Shown one piece after another: positions 7,573-18,131 of a DNA stretch of 64,000 bases. The translations under genes and the position numbers were made by a program. The notes under the pieces are model-generated. The model had not been told where the DNA came from. It did no database searches and was given only the letters and a program-made list of their open reading frames with translations. Origin of the DNA: Streptomyces bicolor (lineage in GTDB: Bacteria; Actinomycetota; Actinomycetes; Streptomycetales; Streptomycetaceae); contig NZ_JOFS01000013.1 in assembly GCF_000719285.1 (NCBI RefSeq), forward strand, positions 110,264 through 174,263, in the 5' to 3' direction. Position 1 is the stretch's first letter. Every line of letters starts with the position of its first letter.

Positions 7573-8818
7573 GGGTGTGCCGCGCCGGCGCGTCGTCGTC
7601 ACCGGCGCAGGCGCCGTCACGGCGACCGGCTCCACCGTCGACGAGTACTGGTCGGCGCTGGTCGACGGACGCAGCGGCGTCGGGCCGATCACCGCATTCG
7701 ACGCCTCGGACCTGCCCACGCGCATCGCCGCCGAAGTGACGGGCTTCGACCCCACCCGGTACATGACCGGGATCGCCGCCCGGCGCATGGACCGCTTCGC
7801 CTGGTTCGCCGTCGCCGCCACCACGGAGGCCATGGAGCAGTCCAAGCTCTCCGCGGAACACGGCCTCGGCCCCCGGATCGGCGCCCTCATCGGCTCCGGA
7901 TACGGGGCGAACATCGCCGGCATCGACGCGGTCGACCGCCTGCGCGAGCGGGGCCCCCGCGGCGTGCCCACCGGCTACGCCATCGGCGGCTCCCCGGACA
8001 ACCCCTCCGCCGAGATCGCCATGCGGTACGGCGTCGAGGGCCCGACCGGTGCCATCATCACCGCCTGTGCCACCGGCACCACGTGTGTCGGCGAGGCCGT
8101 GGACATGATCCGCTCGGGCCGGGTAGACGCCGTCATCGCCGGCGGCACCGACGACCCGATCACCCGCCTCGACGTCGCGGCCATGTCCAACGTGCGTGCC
8201 CTGTCGCGGCGCAACGACGAACCCGCCCGCGCCAGCCGCCCCTTCGACCGGGGCCGTGACGGATTCGTCTTCGGGGCCGGCGCGGGGATCGTCGTCGTGG
8301 AGGAGGCCGAGCACGCCGTCAGACGCGGCGCGCCGATCCTCGGCGAGATCATCGGCTACGGCGCCACCACCGACGCCTACCACGCCACCGCCCCGCACCC
8401 GGAGGGCCTCGGCGCCCAGCGCGCCCTGCGGATGGCGCTGGACGACGCGGGGATCGGGCCGGCGGACGTCGACTACATCAACGCCCACGGCACCGGCACC
8501 GCCCTCAACGACGCCACCGAGATAGCCGCCGTACGGGGCGTCTTCGGCGACCACGCCCCCCGCATCCCGATCAGCTCGCAGAAGTCGATGATCGGTCACC
8601 TCATCGGCGGGGCCGGCGCTGTGGAACTCATCGCGACGCTGCGCACCCTGGCCACCGGGATCGTGCCGCCCACCCTCAACTGCGACGACCCCGAGGACGC
8701 GGAGCTCAACTTCGTGCCCAACGAGGCGCAGCACCACGACGTACGCACGGCGCTGACGAACTCGTTCGGGTTCGGGGGCCACAACGCCGTACTCGCCGTG
8801 CGCCGCTGGGAGCCGTGA
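7556..8818 (+). CDS. FabF-like beta-ketoacyl-ACP synthase (KS)
   Basis: The 420-residue protein is a full-length type II condensing enzyme. The nucleophile Cys171 is in TACATGTTC, and the two decarboxylation His residues are in NAHGTGT and IGHLIGGAG. It ends with the usual NSFGFGGHNA. It would elongate ACP-bound acyl chains with malonyl-ACP and is presumably the chain-extending partner of the FabG, dehydratase and FabI proteins further downstream. The start ATG at 7556 follows GGAAGG by four bases and overlaps the ligase gene; the stop TGA shares its last base with the ATG of the GNAT gene, so the set is tightly coupled. Confidence 0.9.
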   Translation: MSRNAEGVPRRRVVVTGAGAVTATGSTVDEYWSALVDGRSGVGPITAFDASDLPTRIAAEVTGFDPTRYMTGIAARRMDRFAWFAVAATTEAMEQSKLSAEHGLGPRIGALIGSGYGANIAGIDAVDRLRERGPRGVPTGYAIGGSPDNPSAEIAMRYGVEGPTGAIITACATGTTCVGEAVDMIRSGRVDAVIAGGTDDPITRLDVAAMSNVRALSRRNDEPARASRPFDRGRDGFVFGAGAGIVVVEEAEHAVRRGAPILGEIIGYGATTDAYHATAPHPEGLGAQRALRMALDDAGIGPADVDYINAHGTGTALNDATEIAAVRGVFGDHAPRIPISSQKSMIGHLIGGAGAVELIATLRTLATGIVPPTLNCDDPEDAELNFVPNEAQHHDVRTALTNSFGFGGHNAVLAVRRWEP

Positions 8819-9456
8819 TGCGCGGCGACCTCGTCTCGCTGGAGGCGTGCACCGACGACGACTTCCAGCTCATCGCGGACTGGTCCGCGAGCACGGTGAG
8901 CACCTACTCCTCCGGATCGCCGCAGTTCCTCTCCGCCGACCAGCTGCGCCAGGCGGTCCACCAGGGCGGCATGCGCTACCTGATGATCGCCACCCACGAC
9001 GGCACCCGGGTCGGCGCGGTCAACTGGGGCCCCCTCGCCTACGAGGGCAGCTACACCATCGGCTCCGCGATCGGCGCCTCCGGAATGTGGACGCAGGGCT
9101 ACGGAGCCGAGGCCAACGTCCTGCTGCTCAACTACCTGTTCCACGCGAAGAACGCGCACCGCGTCCAGCTCACCCTGGGACTGCACAACCGGCAGATGGT
9201 GCAGATCATCGCGCACGGCGGCTTCACCCTCGAAGGGGTCCTCAGGGATTACTTCTTCCTCGACGGCCGGTACTGGGACGCCGTCGTCTGCTCCCTGCTG
9301 CGCGACGAGTTCTACGCCCTGGCCCGGACCTCCGAACTGGGCCTCGCGGCCGACGTGGTGCCCGCCGGTGAGAAGGCCGAGGCACGGCGGCTGTTCCTGG
9401 AGCACCTCGACCGCACCGACGCCCGATACCTGCGCGACGTCCACGAACGCCGCTGA
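8818..9456 (+). CDS. GNAT-family acyltransferase, candidate lipid-peptide condensing enzyme
   Basis: The 212-residue protein matches the RimJ/RimL-like GNAT group: LVSLEACTDDDFQLIADW at the N terminus, a central beta-sheet, and the GMWTQGYGAEANVLLLNYLF acyl-donor loop (a Q/RxxGxG/A-like segment), followed by HRVQLTLGLHNRQMVQIIAHGGF, which is the usual GNAT C-terminal half. In the goadvionin pathway a GNAT enzyme (GdvG) condenses the polyketide chain from its carrier protein onto the peptide N terminus. The same role is inferred here from position between a KS gene and the FAAL-PKS pair. The ATG at 8818 overlaps the KS stop by one base; GTG at 8815 is an alternative. Self-resistance N-acetylation is a less likely option. 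Confidence 0.8.
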   Translation: MRGDLVSLEACTDDDFQLIADWSASTVSTYSSGSPQFLSADQLRQAVHQGGMRYLMIATHDGTRVGAVNWGPLAYEGSYTIGSAIGASGMWTQGYGAEANVLLLNYLFHAKNAHRVQLTLGLHNRQMVQIIAHGGFTLEGVLRDYFFLDGRYWDAVVCSLLRDEFYALARTSELGLAADVVPAGEKAEARRLFLEHLDRTDARYLRDVHERR

Positions 9457-9510
9457 GCCGCGCCGAAGCGGGCGCGCACCCCAGCTTCCCGCATGAAAGA
9501 GGCCCCACCC

Positions 9511-11286
9511 ATGCCCTCCCACGCACCGGTGACCGCCGTCCGCGGCACCGGGTTCCACGACCTGCCACGCGCCGTCCGGCACTGGGCGTGCGACCGAGGT
9601 GCGGCCCCGGCGCTGACGTTCGTCGACCACGGCACCGACCGCAAGGGCGTGGCCACCACCCTGACCTACGCCGAACTGGACCGGCGGGCGTCCGCCGTCG
9701 CGGCGGCGCTGGCCGTGCGCTGCCGCCCCGGCGACCGCGTCGCGCTGACGGCTCCGCACGGCCTGGACTACGTGGTCGGTTTCCTCGGCTGCCTGTACGC
9801 CCGTACGGTCGCCGTGCCGCTGTACGCCCCGGAGCTCTTCCGCAGCAACGACCGGCTGGAGGCCGTTCTGCGGGACGCCGGGCCGTCGTGCGTGCTCACC
9901 ACCCGGGCCGCCGCCGAAGGGGTCACCGCGCTGACCCGCACCACATGCGGCGAGGCCACGACCGTACTGCTCCTGGACGACCTGACGGCGGCCGACGGCC
10001 CGGCCGGCACGGCCACGGAACCGGCGGACCCCGGCGACATCGCCTACCTGCAGTACACCTCCGGATCCACCCAGTCCCCGCGCGGCGTGCTCATCGGCAA
10101 CGACAACCTGGTGGCCGCGGCGCGGCAGAGCGCCGAGCAGTCGGGCCTCACGGAGCAGGACGTCATCGTCTCCTGGCTGCCGTACTTCCACGACATGGGC
10201 CTGATCACGGGCATCGCCATGCCCCTCCTCGCGGGCGCCCGCGCGGTGCACCTGACCCCGATGGCCTTCGTGCAGCAGCCGTACCGCTGGCTCCGCCTGA
10301 TCAGCGACTACGGCGGCACCTGGACCGCCGCCCCCAACTTCGCCCTCGACCTGTGCGTACGCCGGGTCACCGGCGACCACATGACGTCCCTGCGCCTGGA
10401 CACCCTGCACACGCTGTGCAACGGCAGCGAACAGGTGCGCTCGGAGAGTGTCCGGGCCTTCGCCGAGAAGTTCGCGGCCTGCGGCTTCGCCCTCTCGGGC
10501 CACGCCCCCGGCTACGGCCTGGCGGAGGCCACCCTGGGCGTCACCTCCGCCCTGGACGGCGCCACGATCCTCACGTTCGACCGCGCCGAACTGGCCGACG
10601 GCCGCGTCCGCCGCTGTCCGCCTGAGGCGCCCGGGGCATGGCAACTCGTGGGCTGCGGCACGCCCCTGCCCGGGGTGGAGGTGCGCATCGCCGACGACGG
10701 CACCGAGCAGCCCGCCGACCGGGTCGGGGAGATCTGGGTCAGCGGACCCAACGTCTCGCCGGGCTACTGGGGCCGTCCCGAGGAGACGCGGCGGTCCTTC
10801 GGGGCCGAGCTGCTCCGCCGCGACGGCAGCCGGACCGCGCCCGTGTGGCTGCGCACCGGTGACCTCGGATTCCTGTACGAGGGCGAGCTGTTCGTCACCG
10901 GGCGGATCAAGGACCTCGTGGTCATCGACGGCCGCAACCACTATCCGTCCGACATCGAAGCCACCGTGGGCACCGCACTCGACGGCATGCCCGTCGCGAC
11001 CGCCGCGGCCTTCCCGGTCACCGACGAGCAGGGGGAACGGCTGGTCGTCGCCGTGGAACTGCGCCGGGCGGCGGGAGCCGAGCTGCCCGTCACCCGCGCG
11101 GAGGCGGTGCGGTCCGTGCGCCGCGCCGTCGGCGAGCACCACGGCGTCGAACCGCACGAGGTCGTCTTCCTGCGGCCCGGTGCCCTGCCCAAGACCAGCA
11201 GCGGCAAGGTACGACGCCACGCCTGCGCGGAACGCCACCGCCTCGGGACGTTGGACTACCTGGAAACGGAGTGGTGGACCGCATGA
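9511..11286 (+). CDS. Fatty acyl-AMP ligase (FAAL, FadD32-like)
   Basis: The 591-residue ANL enzyme carries the FAAL hallmark KDLVVIDGRNHYPSDIE near its C-terminal domain, together with YLQYTSGSTQSPRGV, WLPYFHDMGLI, GYGLAEAT, LRTGDLGF and the final PKTSSGKVRR with the catalytic Lys. FAALs make acyl-adenylates and pass the acyl group directly to a carrier protein, not to CoA. The next gene overlaps by four bases (ATGA) and starts with an ACP domain, which is the natural acceptor. I infer that this protein primes the PKS with a fatty acid. The ATG at 9511 has GAAAGAGG eight bases upstream and is preferred to the ATG at 9493. Confidence 0.9.
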   Translation: MPSHAPVTAVRGTGFHDLPRAVRHWACDRGAAPALTFVDHGTDRKGVATTLTYAELDRRASAVAAALAVRCRPGDRVALTAPHGLDYVVGFLGCLYARTVAVPLYAPELFRSNDRLEAVLRDAGPSCVLTTRAAAEGVTALTRTTCGEATTVLLLDDLTAADGPAGTATEPADPGDIAYLQYTSGSTQSPRGVLIGNDNLVAAARQSAEQSGLTEQDVIVSWLPYFHDMGLITGIAMPLLAGARAVHLTPMAFVQQPYRWLRLISDYGGTWTAAPNFALDLCVRRVTGDHMTSLRLDTLHTLCNGSEQVRSESVRAFAEKFAACGFALSGHAPGYGLAEATLGVTSALDGATILTFDRAELADGRVRRCPPEAPGAWQLVGCGTPLPGVEVRIADDGTEQPADRVGEIWVSGPNVSPGYWGRPEETRRSFGAELLRRDGSRTAPVWLRTGDLGFLYEGELFVTGRIKDLVVIDGRNHYPSDIEATVGTALDGMPVATAAAFPVTDEQGERLVVAVELRRAAGAELPVTRAEAVRSVRRAVGEHHGVEPHEVVFLRPGALPKTSSGKVRRHACAERHRLGTLDYLETEWWTA

Positions 11287-14200
11287 ACGAGCAGACCCTG
11301 CGATCCTGGCTCGTCTCCTGGCTGTCGCGGCACCTCGACGTCGCCGAGGACGACATCGCTCCCGACCAGCCCCTCGCGGGCATGGGCCTCACCTCCCGGC
11401 AGGTCGTGGAACTCTCCGGGAGCCTGGAGGAGCTCCTCGACCGCGCCCTGTCGCCCGCCCTGGTCTACGAGGCGCCCACCGTCCAGTCCCTCGCCCGGCG
11501 GCTCCTCGCGCCCGGACCCACCGAGCGGACGGAGCCGGACCCGCCGGCCCTCCCGGACGCGCCCACCGCCGGACCGGACGCCGAGCCCATAGCCGTCATC
11601 GGGCTCGGCATGCGCCTGCCCGGAGCGGTGGCCACCCCCGAGTCCTTCTGGGAGCTGCTGAGCGACGGCAGGGACGCGGTCGGTGATCCGCCCCCGGGAC
11701 GGTGGGACCTGCTCGGGGCGCTGGACCCCGCCGCCCGCGCGGTGCTGGACCGCACGCCCGCCCGCGGTGGCTATCTCAGCGACGACCTGGCCGCCTTCGA
11801 CCCCGCCTTCTTCGGCATGTCCGACCGTGAGGCCGCCGCCACCGACCCGCAGCAGCGCCTCATGCTCGAGGTCGTCTGGGAAGCGCTGGAACATTCCGGC
11901 ATCCCCCCGCGCTCCCTCGCCCGCTCCCGGACCGGCGTGTTCGTCGGCGCCTCGGTCTCCGACTACGGGGCGGTGCAGATGAGCCACCTTCCGGAGATCA
12001 ACGCCTGGAGCGGTGCCGGCTCCGCGCTCGGGGTCATCGCCAACCGGGTCTCCTACGTCCTGGGGCTGCGCGGCCCGAGCCTGGTCGTCGACACGGCCTG
12101 TTCCTCCTCGCTGGTCGCCGTGCACCAGGCCGTACGCAGCCTGCGGTCGGGGGAGAGCGATCTCGCGCTGGCCGGCGGGGTGAACCTGCTGCTCTCCCCG
12201 GCGGTCACGGTGAACTTCGAAGAGGCCGGAGTCATGGCCTCCGACGGCCGTTGCAAGACCTTCGCCGCCGACGCCGACGGCTACGGCCGGGGTGAGGGCT
12301 GCGGCGTGGTGATGCTCAAGCCGCTGTCCCGCGCCCGGCGCGACGGCGACCGCGTGCTGGCGGTGATCCGCGGCAGCGCGGTCAACCAGGACGGCGCGTC
12401 CAACGGCCTGCTCGCCCCCAACCCGGAGGCACAGGAGGACCTGCTGCGCACGGCGCTGGCCACGGCCGGACTGACCGCACCGGACATCGACTACGTCGAG
12501 GCTCATGGCACGGGGACCGCCCTCGGCGACCCCATCGAGGCGGCCGCCCTCAGCGCCGCCCTCCTCGACGGACGCGACCGGGACCTCCTCATCGGGTCGG
12601 TGAAGACGAACATCGGCCATCTGGAGGCGGCGGCGGGCGTCGCGGGCCTCATCAAGGTGGTGCTGGCCCTGGGCCATGACACCCTGCCGGCCAGCCTGAA
12701 CTTCGACCGCCCCAATCCGCTCATCCCCTTCGACGAGCTGAGGATGCGCGTCGTCACGGAGCGCACACCGTGGCCGCGCACCGAGCGCCCCCGCCGGGCC
12801 GGTGTGAGCAGCTTCGGCTTCGGCGGTACGAACGCGCATGTCGTCGTGGAGGAGGCGCCGCCCGAGGCGCCCCGCCGGGGCACCGGTCGTGCCGGATCCG
12901 GTGAGGTCCTGCTGGTGCCGGTCTCCGCCGGATCGGCGGACGCGCTGGACGACCGGCTGCGACGGCTCGAGGACTGGCTGGCCCGGAAGGGCGCCCATGT
13001 GCCCTTCGACGACGTGGTGCACACCCTCGCCCTGCGCCGGTCCCACGAACCGGAGCGGCTCACCGTACCCGCCCGGGACGCGCACGGGCTGCGGCGGGCG
13101 CTCGCCGACCACATGGCCGGCACCGCCGTGCCCGGACTCGCCCGTGGCCGGGCCGCCGCCGAACCGCCCGGCGCCGTCTGGCTGTTCTCCGGCCAGGGCT
13201 CCCAGTGGGCCGGCATGGCACGGACCCTGCTGGACACCGCTCCGGCCTTCCGGCGGGTGATCGACGAGCTGGAACCGATGATCGCGGCCGAGTCGGGCTT
13301 CTCCCTGCGCCGGGTGCTCGACGACCCGGAGGTGCCCACCGACGTCTCCGTCGTGCAGCCGCTGATCTTCGCGGTGCAGCTCGGCCTCGCGGAGCTGTGG
13401 CGGGCGCACGGGCTGCGGCCCGCCGCCGTCGTCGGGCACTCCATGGGGGAGGTGGCCGCGGCCGTCGTCGCGGGCGCCCTCGACATCCGCGACGGCGTCA
13501 AGGTGATCTGCCGGCGGTCGCGGCTGCTGCTGAAGGTCGCCGGCCAGGGCGCCATGGCGGTGATCGAGAGTCCTGCCGAGGAGGTCGCCGCCCGGCTGGA
13601 CCGGACGGCTCAGGCGGCTGCGGTGACCGTGGCGGTCGTGCCGAGTCCCCGCTCCACCGTGATCGCCGGAGACCCCGAGGGCGTCCGGCGGCTGGCCGAG
13701 GCCTACGAGGCGGACGGGCTCAACGCCCGCCTCGTCCAGGTGGACGTGGCGTCGCACTCGCCCCAGATGGACGTCCTGCTGGACCCGCTGATGGCGGAAC
13801 TCGCCGATCTCACGCCGCGATCGCCCCGTATCCCCTTCCTCTCCACCGTCGAGGGGCGACTGGACCGTACGCCCGCCTGCGACGCGGCGTACTGGTGCGA
13901 CAACCTGCGCGCCCCCGTCCGCTTCGCCGACGCCGTGCACACCGCCTTCCGCGCCGGACACACCGCCTTCGTGGAAATCAGTGCCCACCCCCTGCTCACC
14001 CGCGACACGGCCGCGACCCTCGGCGACCACGACGGTGTGCTGGTCACCGGCACCCTCGTCAGGGACCAGGACGCCCAGGAGAGTTTCCTGGCGGCCGTCG
14101 GGCGCCTCCACTGCCACGGCCTGCGACCGGACTGGGAGCACTTCACCCCCGACGGACGCACCGCCGACCTCCCGTTCATGTCCTGGCGGCGGACCCGGCA

Positions 14201-16850
14201 CTGGACCGCCGTCCCCACCGTGGCAGTGAGCCGTACTCCCGTCGACGCCCCCGTACCGTCCGGCGCCGGACTGCTCGGCACGGTCACCACCCTGGCAGCC
14301 CATCCCGGCACCCGGCTGTGGCAGCCGCAGCCGGTCGGACCCGCCTGGGACCCGCTGCGCGCACACCTCCTCCACGGCCGGGAAGTCATGCCGCTGTCGG
14401 GCTACGCGGCCCTGGCGCTGGCCGCCGCACGGGAAGCCGGCCTCGGTGCTCCGGACGTACGCGATCTGACCGTCCACAGCCCGCTCGTCCTCGACGAGAC
14501 GGTCCGCGCCCTGCAGATCACCCTGCGCACCGGGGACACCCCCGGCGAGCCCGCCGACCTGGACATCCACGCCCTGGACCCCGCCGGACACTGGCAGCGG
14601 CACGCTTCCGCCCGACTGCACGACGACCCCGGCGCCCTGGTCGACGAGGCACCCGACGCGGCCGTCACCGGGCAAGTGGAAGGGACCGGTGCCGACGAGG
14701 CCGCCGAACGGGCCGACACCGTCGAGTACTACGCACGGCTGGCCGAGGCGGGCCTCACCTACGGCCCCGCCCTGCGCACCCTGCGCCGGCTGCGGAGCGC
14801 CCCGGGCGAAGCCGTCGCCGAGGCCGAGCCGCACACCGCCACCGGGTCCTTCCGCGAACTCGACGCCGCGTTCCAGGCGCTGCCCGCCGTGCTGCCGCCC
14901 GCCTCGGGCTGGACCGTGACCGGACTCGACAGCCTGGTCCAGCGTCCTGACGGTCCCCCCGGAGCGCTCACGGTCCGGGCCAGGATCTTTGGCGATCCTG
15001 CCGGGCCGGCGCTCGTCGCGGAGCTGGACTGGTACCGGTCCGGAACGCCGGTCGCCCGCGCCCGCGGCGTACGCGTGCGCCGTACGGACGCGCGTCCCGC
15101 CGCCGTGCGACCGGCCTGGCTGCACGGACTGGAATGGCAGCCGGCACCTCAGCCCGACGGTGTCCCGGAGGGCCCGGTCGTCGTCGTGGGATCCGGCGTA
15201 CTCGCCGACTCCCTGGCGCAGCGCCTCACGGAACTCGGCGTCACCTGCCGGTCCGTGGCCGGTCCGGGCCCGGCCGAACTCACCGGCGCCGAGCTGCGCC
15301 GGCACCTCGGCCTGGACGACGGCGTCCGGCACGTGGTCCACCTGCCCGCCCCCGGCACCGGACCGGAGTCCGCCCTCGCGCTGACCCTCGACGCCGTCCG
15401 GCTGGTCCGCGCCGTCGCCGAAGCCGACGGGCCACGGCTGTGGTTCGCCACCGTGCAGGCCCAGCCGGTGGGAAGCGGCGGCCCCGTCGACCCCGGCCAC
15501 GCGGCCCTGTGGGGCATCGGCCGCAGCGCCGCTCTGGAGCACCCGTCCGCATGGGGCGGCCTGGTCGACCTGGAGGCCCCCGCGGAGCCGGACGACGCCG
15601 CCGCCTCGGCGCGGGCGCTGGTGACCGAACTGGCCGCCGCTCCCGGTACCGGGACCCAGAGCGCGTACCGCGCCACCGCGCGCCACGTCCCCCGGCTCAC
15701 CGCACGCCCGCCCGCCACGACCCGTGGCCGTGCCGTCCGGCTGGACCCGCACGGCGCGCATCTCGTCGTCGGGGCCACCGGCCGGACCGGTCCCGCCCTG
15801 CTGACCAGGCTCGCCGCCCTCGGCGCCCGCCATCTGGTGCTGCTCTCCCGGCGCGGCGTGCCGGGGGCCGCGGCACGGACCGTGGAACGGCTGCGGGCCA
15901 CGGGCACCACGGTGCACGAGGTCGCCGCCGACGTCGCCGACGAGGACGCCCTGCGCGCGCTGTTCGCCCGTTTCGGCGCCGAACTCCCCCCGCTGCGCGG
16001 CGTCTTCCAGGCGGCGTTCGTCGAGGACGTCGCCCCCCTCGCGGACCTCACCCCCGAGCGGGTCACGGCCGTGCTGCGGCCCAAGGTCGCGGGCACCGCC
16101 CTGCTGCACCGCCTCAGCGCCGGCCACCCGTTGGAGCACTTCGTGTGCTTCTCCTCCACCACGGCGTTGCTCGGGTCCCAGGGCCTGGCCCACTACGCCG
16201 CCGCCAACTGCTACATGGACGCACTCGTCCACGAGCGCCGGCGCAACGGAGCGCCCGCACACGTCGTCAACTGGGGCCCGTGGCGCGACGGCCTGGACCC
16301 CGCGGTCCACCAGGCCATCACCGCGACCGGCATGCGCCTCATGCCGGGGGAGCAGGCCGCCGCCGCACTGGACCAGGTACTCGGCGCGGACACGGCGCAG
16401 TTCGTGATCGCCGACGCCGACTGGCCGGCCGTCGCCGCCGCCTACGCCGTACGCACCCCGGTGCCGCTCCTCGCGGACCTCCGCCAGGACGTCGACCCCG
16501 TCCTGCCCGGCCCCCGCACGGCCGAAGACTCCGGGGCGGAGCCTGTCGCCGAGGACGACGTGGCGGCCCTTCTGGCCGGCGCACGGACCGCGGAACGGCG
16601 CCGCGAGATCGTCCTGGCCCACGTGCGGGCGACGGTCGCCCGGGCCCTGGACCTCGAGGGGCCACAGGCGCTCGACCCCGACGCCGACTTCCATGCCCAC
16701 GGCATGGACTCGCTGATGACCATGACCGTCCTACGACGCCTCAAGGCACTGGCTCCCGGTCTCAACCTGGCCGCGATCAGCCCGCACCGAACGGTGACCG
16801 CCCTGGCCGACGCCGTGCTCCGGCACCGGGAGGAGACCGGAGCGGTCTGA
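11283..16850 (+). CDS. Single-module type I polyketide synthase: ACP-KS-AT-DH-KR-ACP
   Basis: The 1855-residue protein starts with an ACP (Ser38 in GLTSRQ). A KS follows with Cys273 in DTACSSS, His408 in EAHGTGT and His446 in IGHLEAAAG. The AT has Ser720 in GHSMGE and a VDVASHS specificity stretch, closer to methylmalonyl-type YASH than malonyl-type HAFH but not decisive. The DH has His1028 in [10 protein letters not shown] and Asp1194 in DAAFQ. The KR has a GATGRTG nucleotide loop near 1497 and Tyr1638 in HYAAAN. The C-terminal ACP has Ser1810 in GMDSL. There is no enoyl reductase or thioesterase, so one round would leave an enoyl chain that must be reduced in trans or passed on as such. The start ATG overlaps the FAAL stop, showing coupled priming. 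Confidence 0.93.
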   Translation: MNEQTLRSWLVSWLSRHLDVAEDDIAPDQPLAGMGLTSRQVVELSGSLEELLDRALSPALVYEAPTVQSLARRLLAPGPTERTEPDPPALPDAPTAGPDAEPIAVIGLGMRLPGAVATPESFWELLSDGRDAVGDPPPGRWDLLGALDPAARAVLDRTPARGGYLSDDLAAFDPAFFGMSDREAAATDPQQRLMLEVVWEALEHSGIPPRSLARSRTGVFVGASVSDYGAVQMSHLPEINAWSGAGSALGVIANRVSYVLGLRGPSLVVDTACSSSLVAVHQAVRSLRSGESDLALAGGVNLLLSPAVTVNFEEAGVMASDGRCKTFAADADGYGRGEGCGVVMLKPLSRARRDGDRVLAVIRGSAVNQDGASNGLLAPNPEAQEDLLRTALATAGLTAPDIDYVEAHGTGTALGDPIEAAALSAALLDGRDRDLLIGSVKTNIGHLEAAAGVAGLIKVVLALGHDTLPASLNFDRPNPLIPFDELRMRVVTERTPWPRTERPRRAGVSSFGFGGTNAHVVVEEAPPEAPRRGTGRAGSGEVLLVPVSAGSADALDDRLRRLEDWLARKGAHVPFDDVVHTLALRRSHEPERLTVPARDAHGLRRALADHMAGTAVPGLARGRAAAEPPGAVWLFSGQGSQWAGMARTLLDTAPAFRRVIDELEPMIAAESGFSLRRVLDDPEVPTDVSVVQPLIFAVQLGLAELWRAHGLRPAAVVGHSMGEVAAAVVAGALDIRDGVKVICRRSRLLLKVAGQGAMAVIESPAEEVAARLDRTAQAAAVTVAVVPSPRSTVIAGDPEGVRRLAEAYEADGLNARLVQVDVASHSPQMDVLLDPLMAELADLTPRSPRIPFLSTVEGRLDRTPACDAAYWCDNLRAPVRFADAVHTAFRAGHTAFVEISAHPLLTRDTAATLGDHDGVLVTGTLVRDQDAQESFLAAVGRLHCHGLRPDWEHFTPDGRTADLPFMSWRRTRHWTAVPTVAVSRTPVDAPVPSGAGLLGTVTTLAAHPGTRLWQPQPVGPAWDPLRAHLLHGREVMPLSGYAALALAAAREAGLGAPDVRDLTVHSPLVLDETVRALQITLRTGDTPGEPADLDIHALDPAGHWQRHASARLHDDPGALVDEAPDAAVTGQVEGTGADEAAERADTVEYYARLAEAGLTYGPALRTLRRLRSAPGEAVAEAEPHTATGSFRELDAAFQALPAVLPPASGWTVTGLDSLVQRPDGPPGALTVRARIFGDPAGPALVAELDWYRSGTPVARARGVRVRRTDARPAAVRPAWLHGLEWQPAPQPDGVPEGPVVVVGSGVLADSLAQRLTELGVTCRSVAGPGPAELTGAELRRHLGLDDGVRHVVHLPAPGTGPESALALTLDAVRLVRAVAEADGPRLWFATVQAQPVGSGGPVDPGHAALWGIGRSAALEHPSAWGGLVDLEAPAEPDDAAASARALVTELAAAPGTGTQSAYRATARHVPRLTARPPATTRGRAVRLDPHGAHLVVGATGRTGPALLTRLAALGARHLVLLSRRGVPGAAARTVERLRATGTTVHEVAADVADEDALRALFARFGAELPPLRGVFQAAFVEDVAPLADLTPERVTAVLRPKVAGTALLHRLSAGHPLEHFVCFSSTTALLGSQGLAHYAAANCYMDALVHERRRNGAPAHVVNWGPWRDGLDPAVHQAITATGMRLMPGEQAAAALDQVLGADTAQFVIADADWPAVAAAYAVRTPVPLLADLRQDVDPVLPGPRTAEDSGAEPVAEDDVAALLAGARTAERRREIVLAHVRATVARALDLEGPQALDPDADFHAHGMDSLMTMTVLRRLKALAPGLNLAAISPHRTVTALADAVLRHREETGAV

Positions 16851-16938
16851 CCCGGCGCCCGTGCCCGTTCCCCACCACCCACCACCTCGCACCCACACCG
16901 AGGGCACGTCCGCCCGCGGAGGAAAGAAGGAAACCGCC

Positions 16939-17400
16939 ATGTCCGAGAACGCCTTCGTCGTCGTCCACGACCGTCCGTACGGAGCCGGTGTCGTCGCCGC
17001 CCGTCCGCTGGCCGCGGGCGAGGTCGTCGCCGACCTCAGCGAGTGCGTCACCGCCGACGCCCCGTCCGTCTACACCATCGACGTCGGCGGCGGCCGGCAC
17101 ATCGACGGTCCCCAGGTCCGCTACCTCAACCATTCCTGCACGCCCAACGTGTACGTGGACGCGGAGCGGATGGACGTACGCGCCCTGCGGCCGGTCGCCG
17201 CCGGGGAGGAGCTGGCCTTCTTCTACCCCTCCACCGAATGGGACATGGTCGCCCCGTTCGACTGCCTGTGCGGCGCGGCCGACTGCCTGGGCACCGTCGC
17301 GGGAGCACGCGCCGCCTCCCCGGCGGTGCTCGGCGGCCACCGGCTGAACCGGCACGTGGCGGAACGCCTCGCGGCCGCCGAAGCGATCCGGAGCGCCTGA
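16939..17400 (+). CDS. SET-domain (protein-lysine) methyltransferase-like protein
   Basis: The 153-residue protein is a minimal SET domain: RYLNHSCTPNVYVD carries the NHSC S-adenosylmethionine-site motif, AGEELAFFYPSTEWDM corresponds to the GEELxxxY region with the active-site Tyr, and CLCGAADC is a CxCx4C post-SET zinc motif. SET enzymes transfer methyl groups to lysine amines. Such a gene inside a RiPP-lipid operon is unusual. It could methylate an amine on the lipid or peptide product, or a Lys on an ACP or enzyme. The precursors contain no Lys, so the leader and core are not protein-lysine targets. The start has AAGGAAA six bases upstream. Its stop overlaps the next start (TGATG). Confidence 0.85.
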   Translation: MSENAFVVVHDRPYGAGVVAARPLAAGEVVADLSECVTADAPSVYTIDVGGGRHIDGPQVRYLNHSCTPNVYVDAERMDVRALRPVAAGEELAFFYPSTEWDMVAPFDCLCGAADCLGTVAGARAASPAVLGGHRLNRHVAERLAAAEAIRSA

Positions 17401-18104
17401 TGCCGCGGTCCTGTCTCGTCGTCGGCGGGAGCCGCGGCATCGGCCGGGCCGTGGCGGAGGAACTGCACGCGGCGGGTGAGCGGGTCGCCGTCACCTACCG
17501 CAAGGGCTCACCGCCCGACAGGCTGTTCGCCGTCCAGTGCGACGTCACCGACACCGCGGAGGTCGATTCCGCCTTCCGCGCCGTAGAGGCCGAGCAGGGC
17601 GCGGTGGAGGTCCTGGTCGTCAACGCGGGCATCGTTCAGGACCAGTTGCTGGCCGCCATGCCGGAGCGGTGCTTCACCGAGGTCCTCGACACCAATCTGA
17701 CCGGCGCCTACCGGGTGGTGAAGCGCGCCGTCCGCGGCATGTTGCGGCAGCGGCGCGGACGAATCGTCCTGGTCTCGTCGGTGGTCGCGCTGCAGGGATC
17801 CGCCGGGCAGGCCAACTACGCGGCCTCCAAGGCGGGGTTGATCGGCTTCGGCCGCAGCCTCGCGCGCGAGCTGGGGCCGCGGAACATCACGGTCAACATC
17901 GTCGCGCCGGGCCTGACCGAGACCGACATGACCGCGCGGCTGGCCCCGGCACTGCTCGAGGAGTACCTCCGGCAGATCCCGCTCGGCCGCATGGCGCAGC
18001 CCGCGGAAGTGGCCCGTGTCGTCGGGTTCCTGGCCTCGCCCGCCGCGGACTACGTCACCGGAGCCGTCATCCCCGTCGACGGCGGCTCCTCGATGGGGCA
18101 CTGA
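17400..18104 (+). CDS. FabG-like 3-oxoacyl-ACP reductase (SDR family)
   Basis: The 234-residue short-chain dehydrogenase begins with the GGSRGIGRAVAEEL cofactor loop and has NAG at the strand-4 end, catalytic Ser in LVSSVVALQG, and Tyr/Lys in ANYAASKAGL. It ends VTGAVIPVDGGSSMGH, typical of FabG. It should reduce beta-ketoacyl-ACP from the cluster KS with NADPH. The start overlaps the SET gene stop by one base. Confidence 0.9.
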   Translation: MPRSCLVVGGSRGIGRAVAEELHAAGERVAVTYRKGSPPDRLFAVQCDVTDTAEVDSAFRAVEAEQGAVEVLVVNAGIVQDQLLAAMPERCFTEVLDTNLTGAYRVVKRAVRGMLRQRRGRIVLVSSVVALQGSAGQANYAASKAGLIGFGRSLARELGPRNITVNIVAPGLTETDMTARLAPALLEEYLRQIPLGRMAQPAEVARVVGFLASPAADYVTGAVIPVDGGSSMGH

Positions 18105-18131
18105 GCCCCCGTACGATCGCAAGGAGACTTG

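Noticed and set aside
5986..11238. Long minus-strand open frames opposite the ligase, KS, GNAT and FAAL genes
   Set aside because: They are shadows of well-supported plus-strand genes, with low-complexity translations and no motif.
11256..16700. Very long minus-strand open frame (about 1800 codons) opposite the PKS gene
   Set aside because: High-GC codon bias leaves the antisense frame free of stops. The translation is Gly/Arg/Val-rich with no domain, while the plus strand encodes recognisable ACP, KS, AT, DH, KR and ACP domains.
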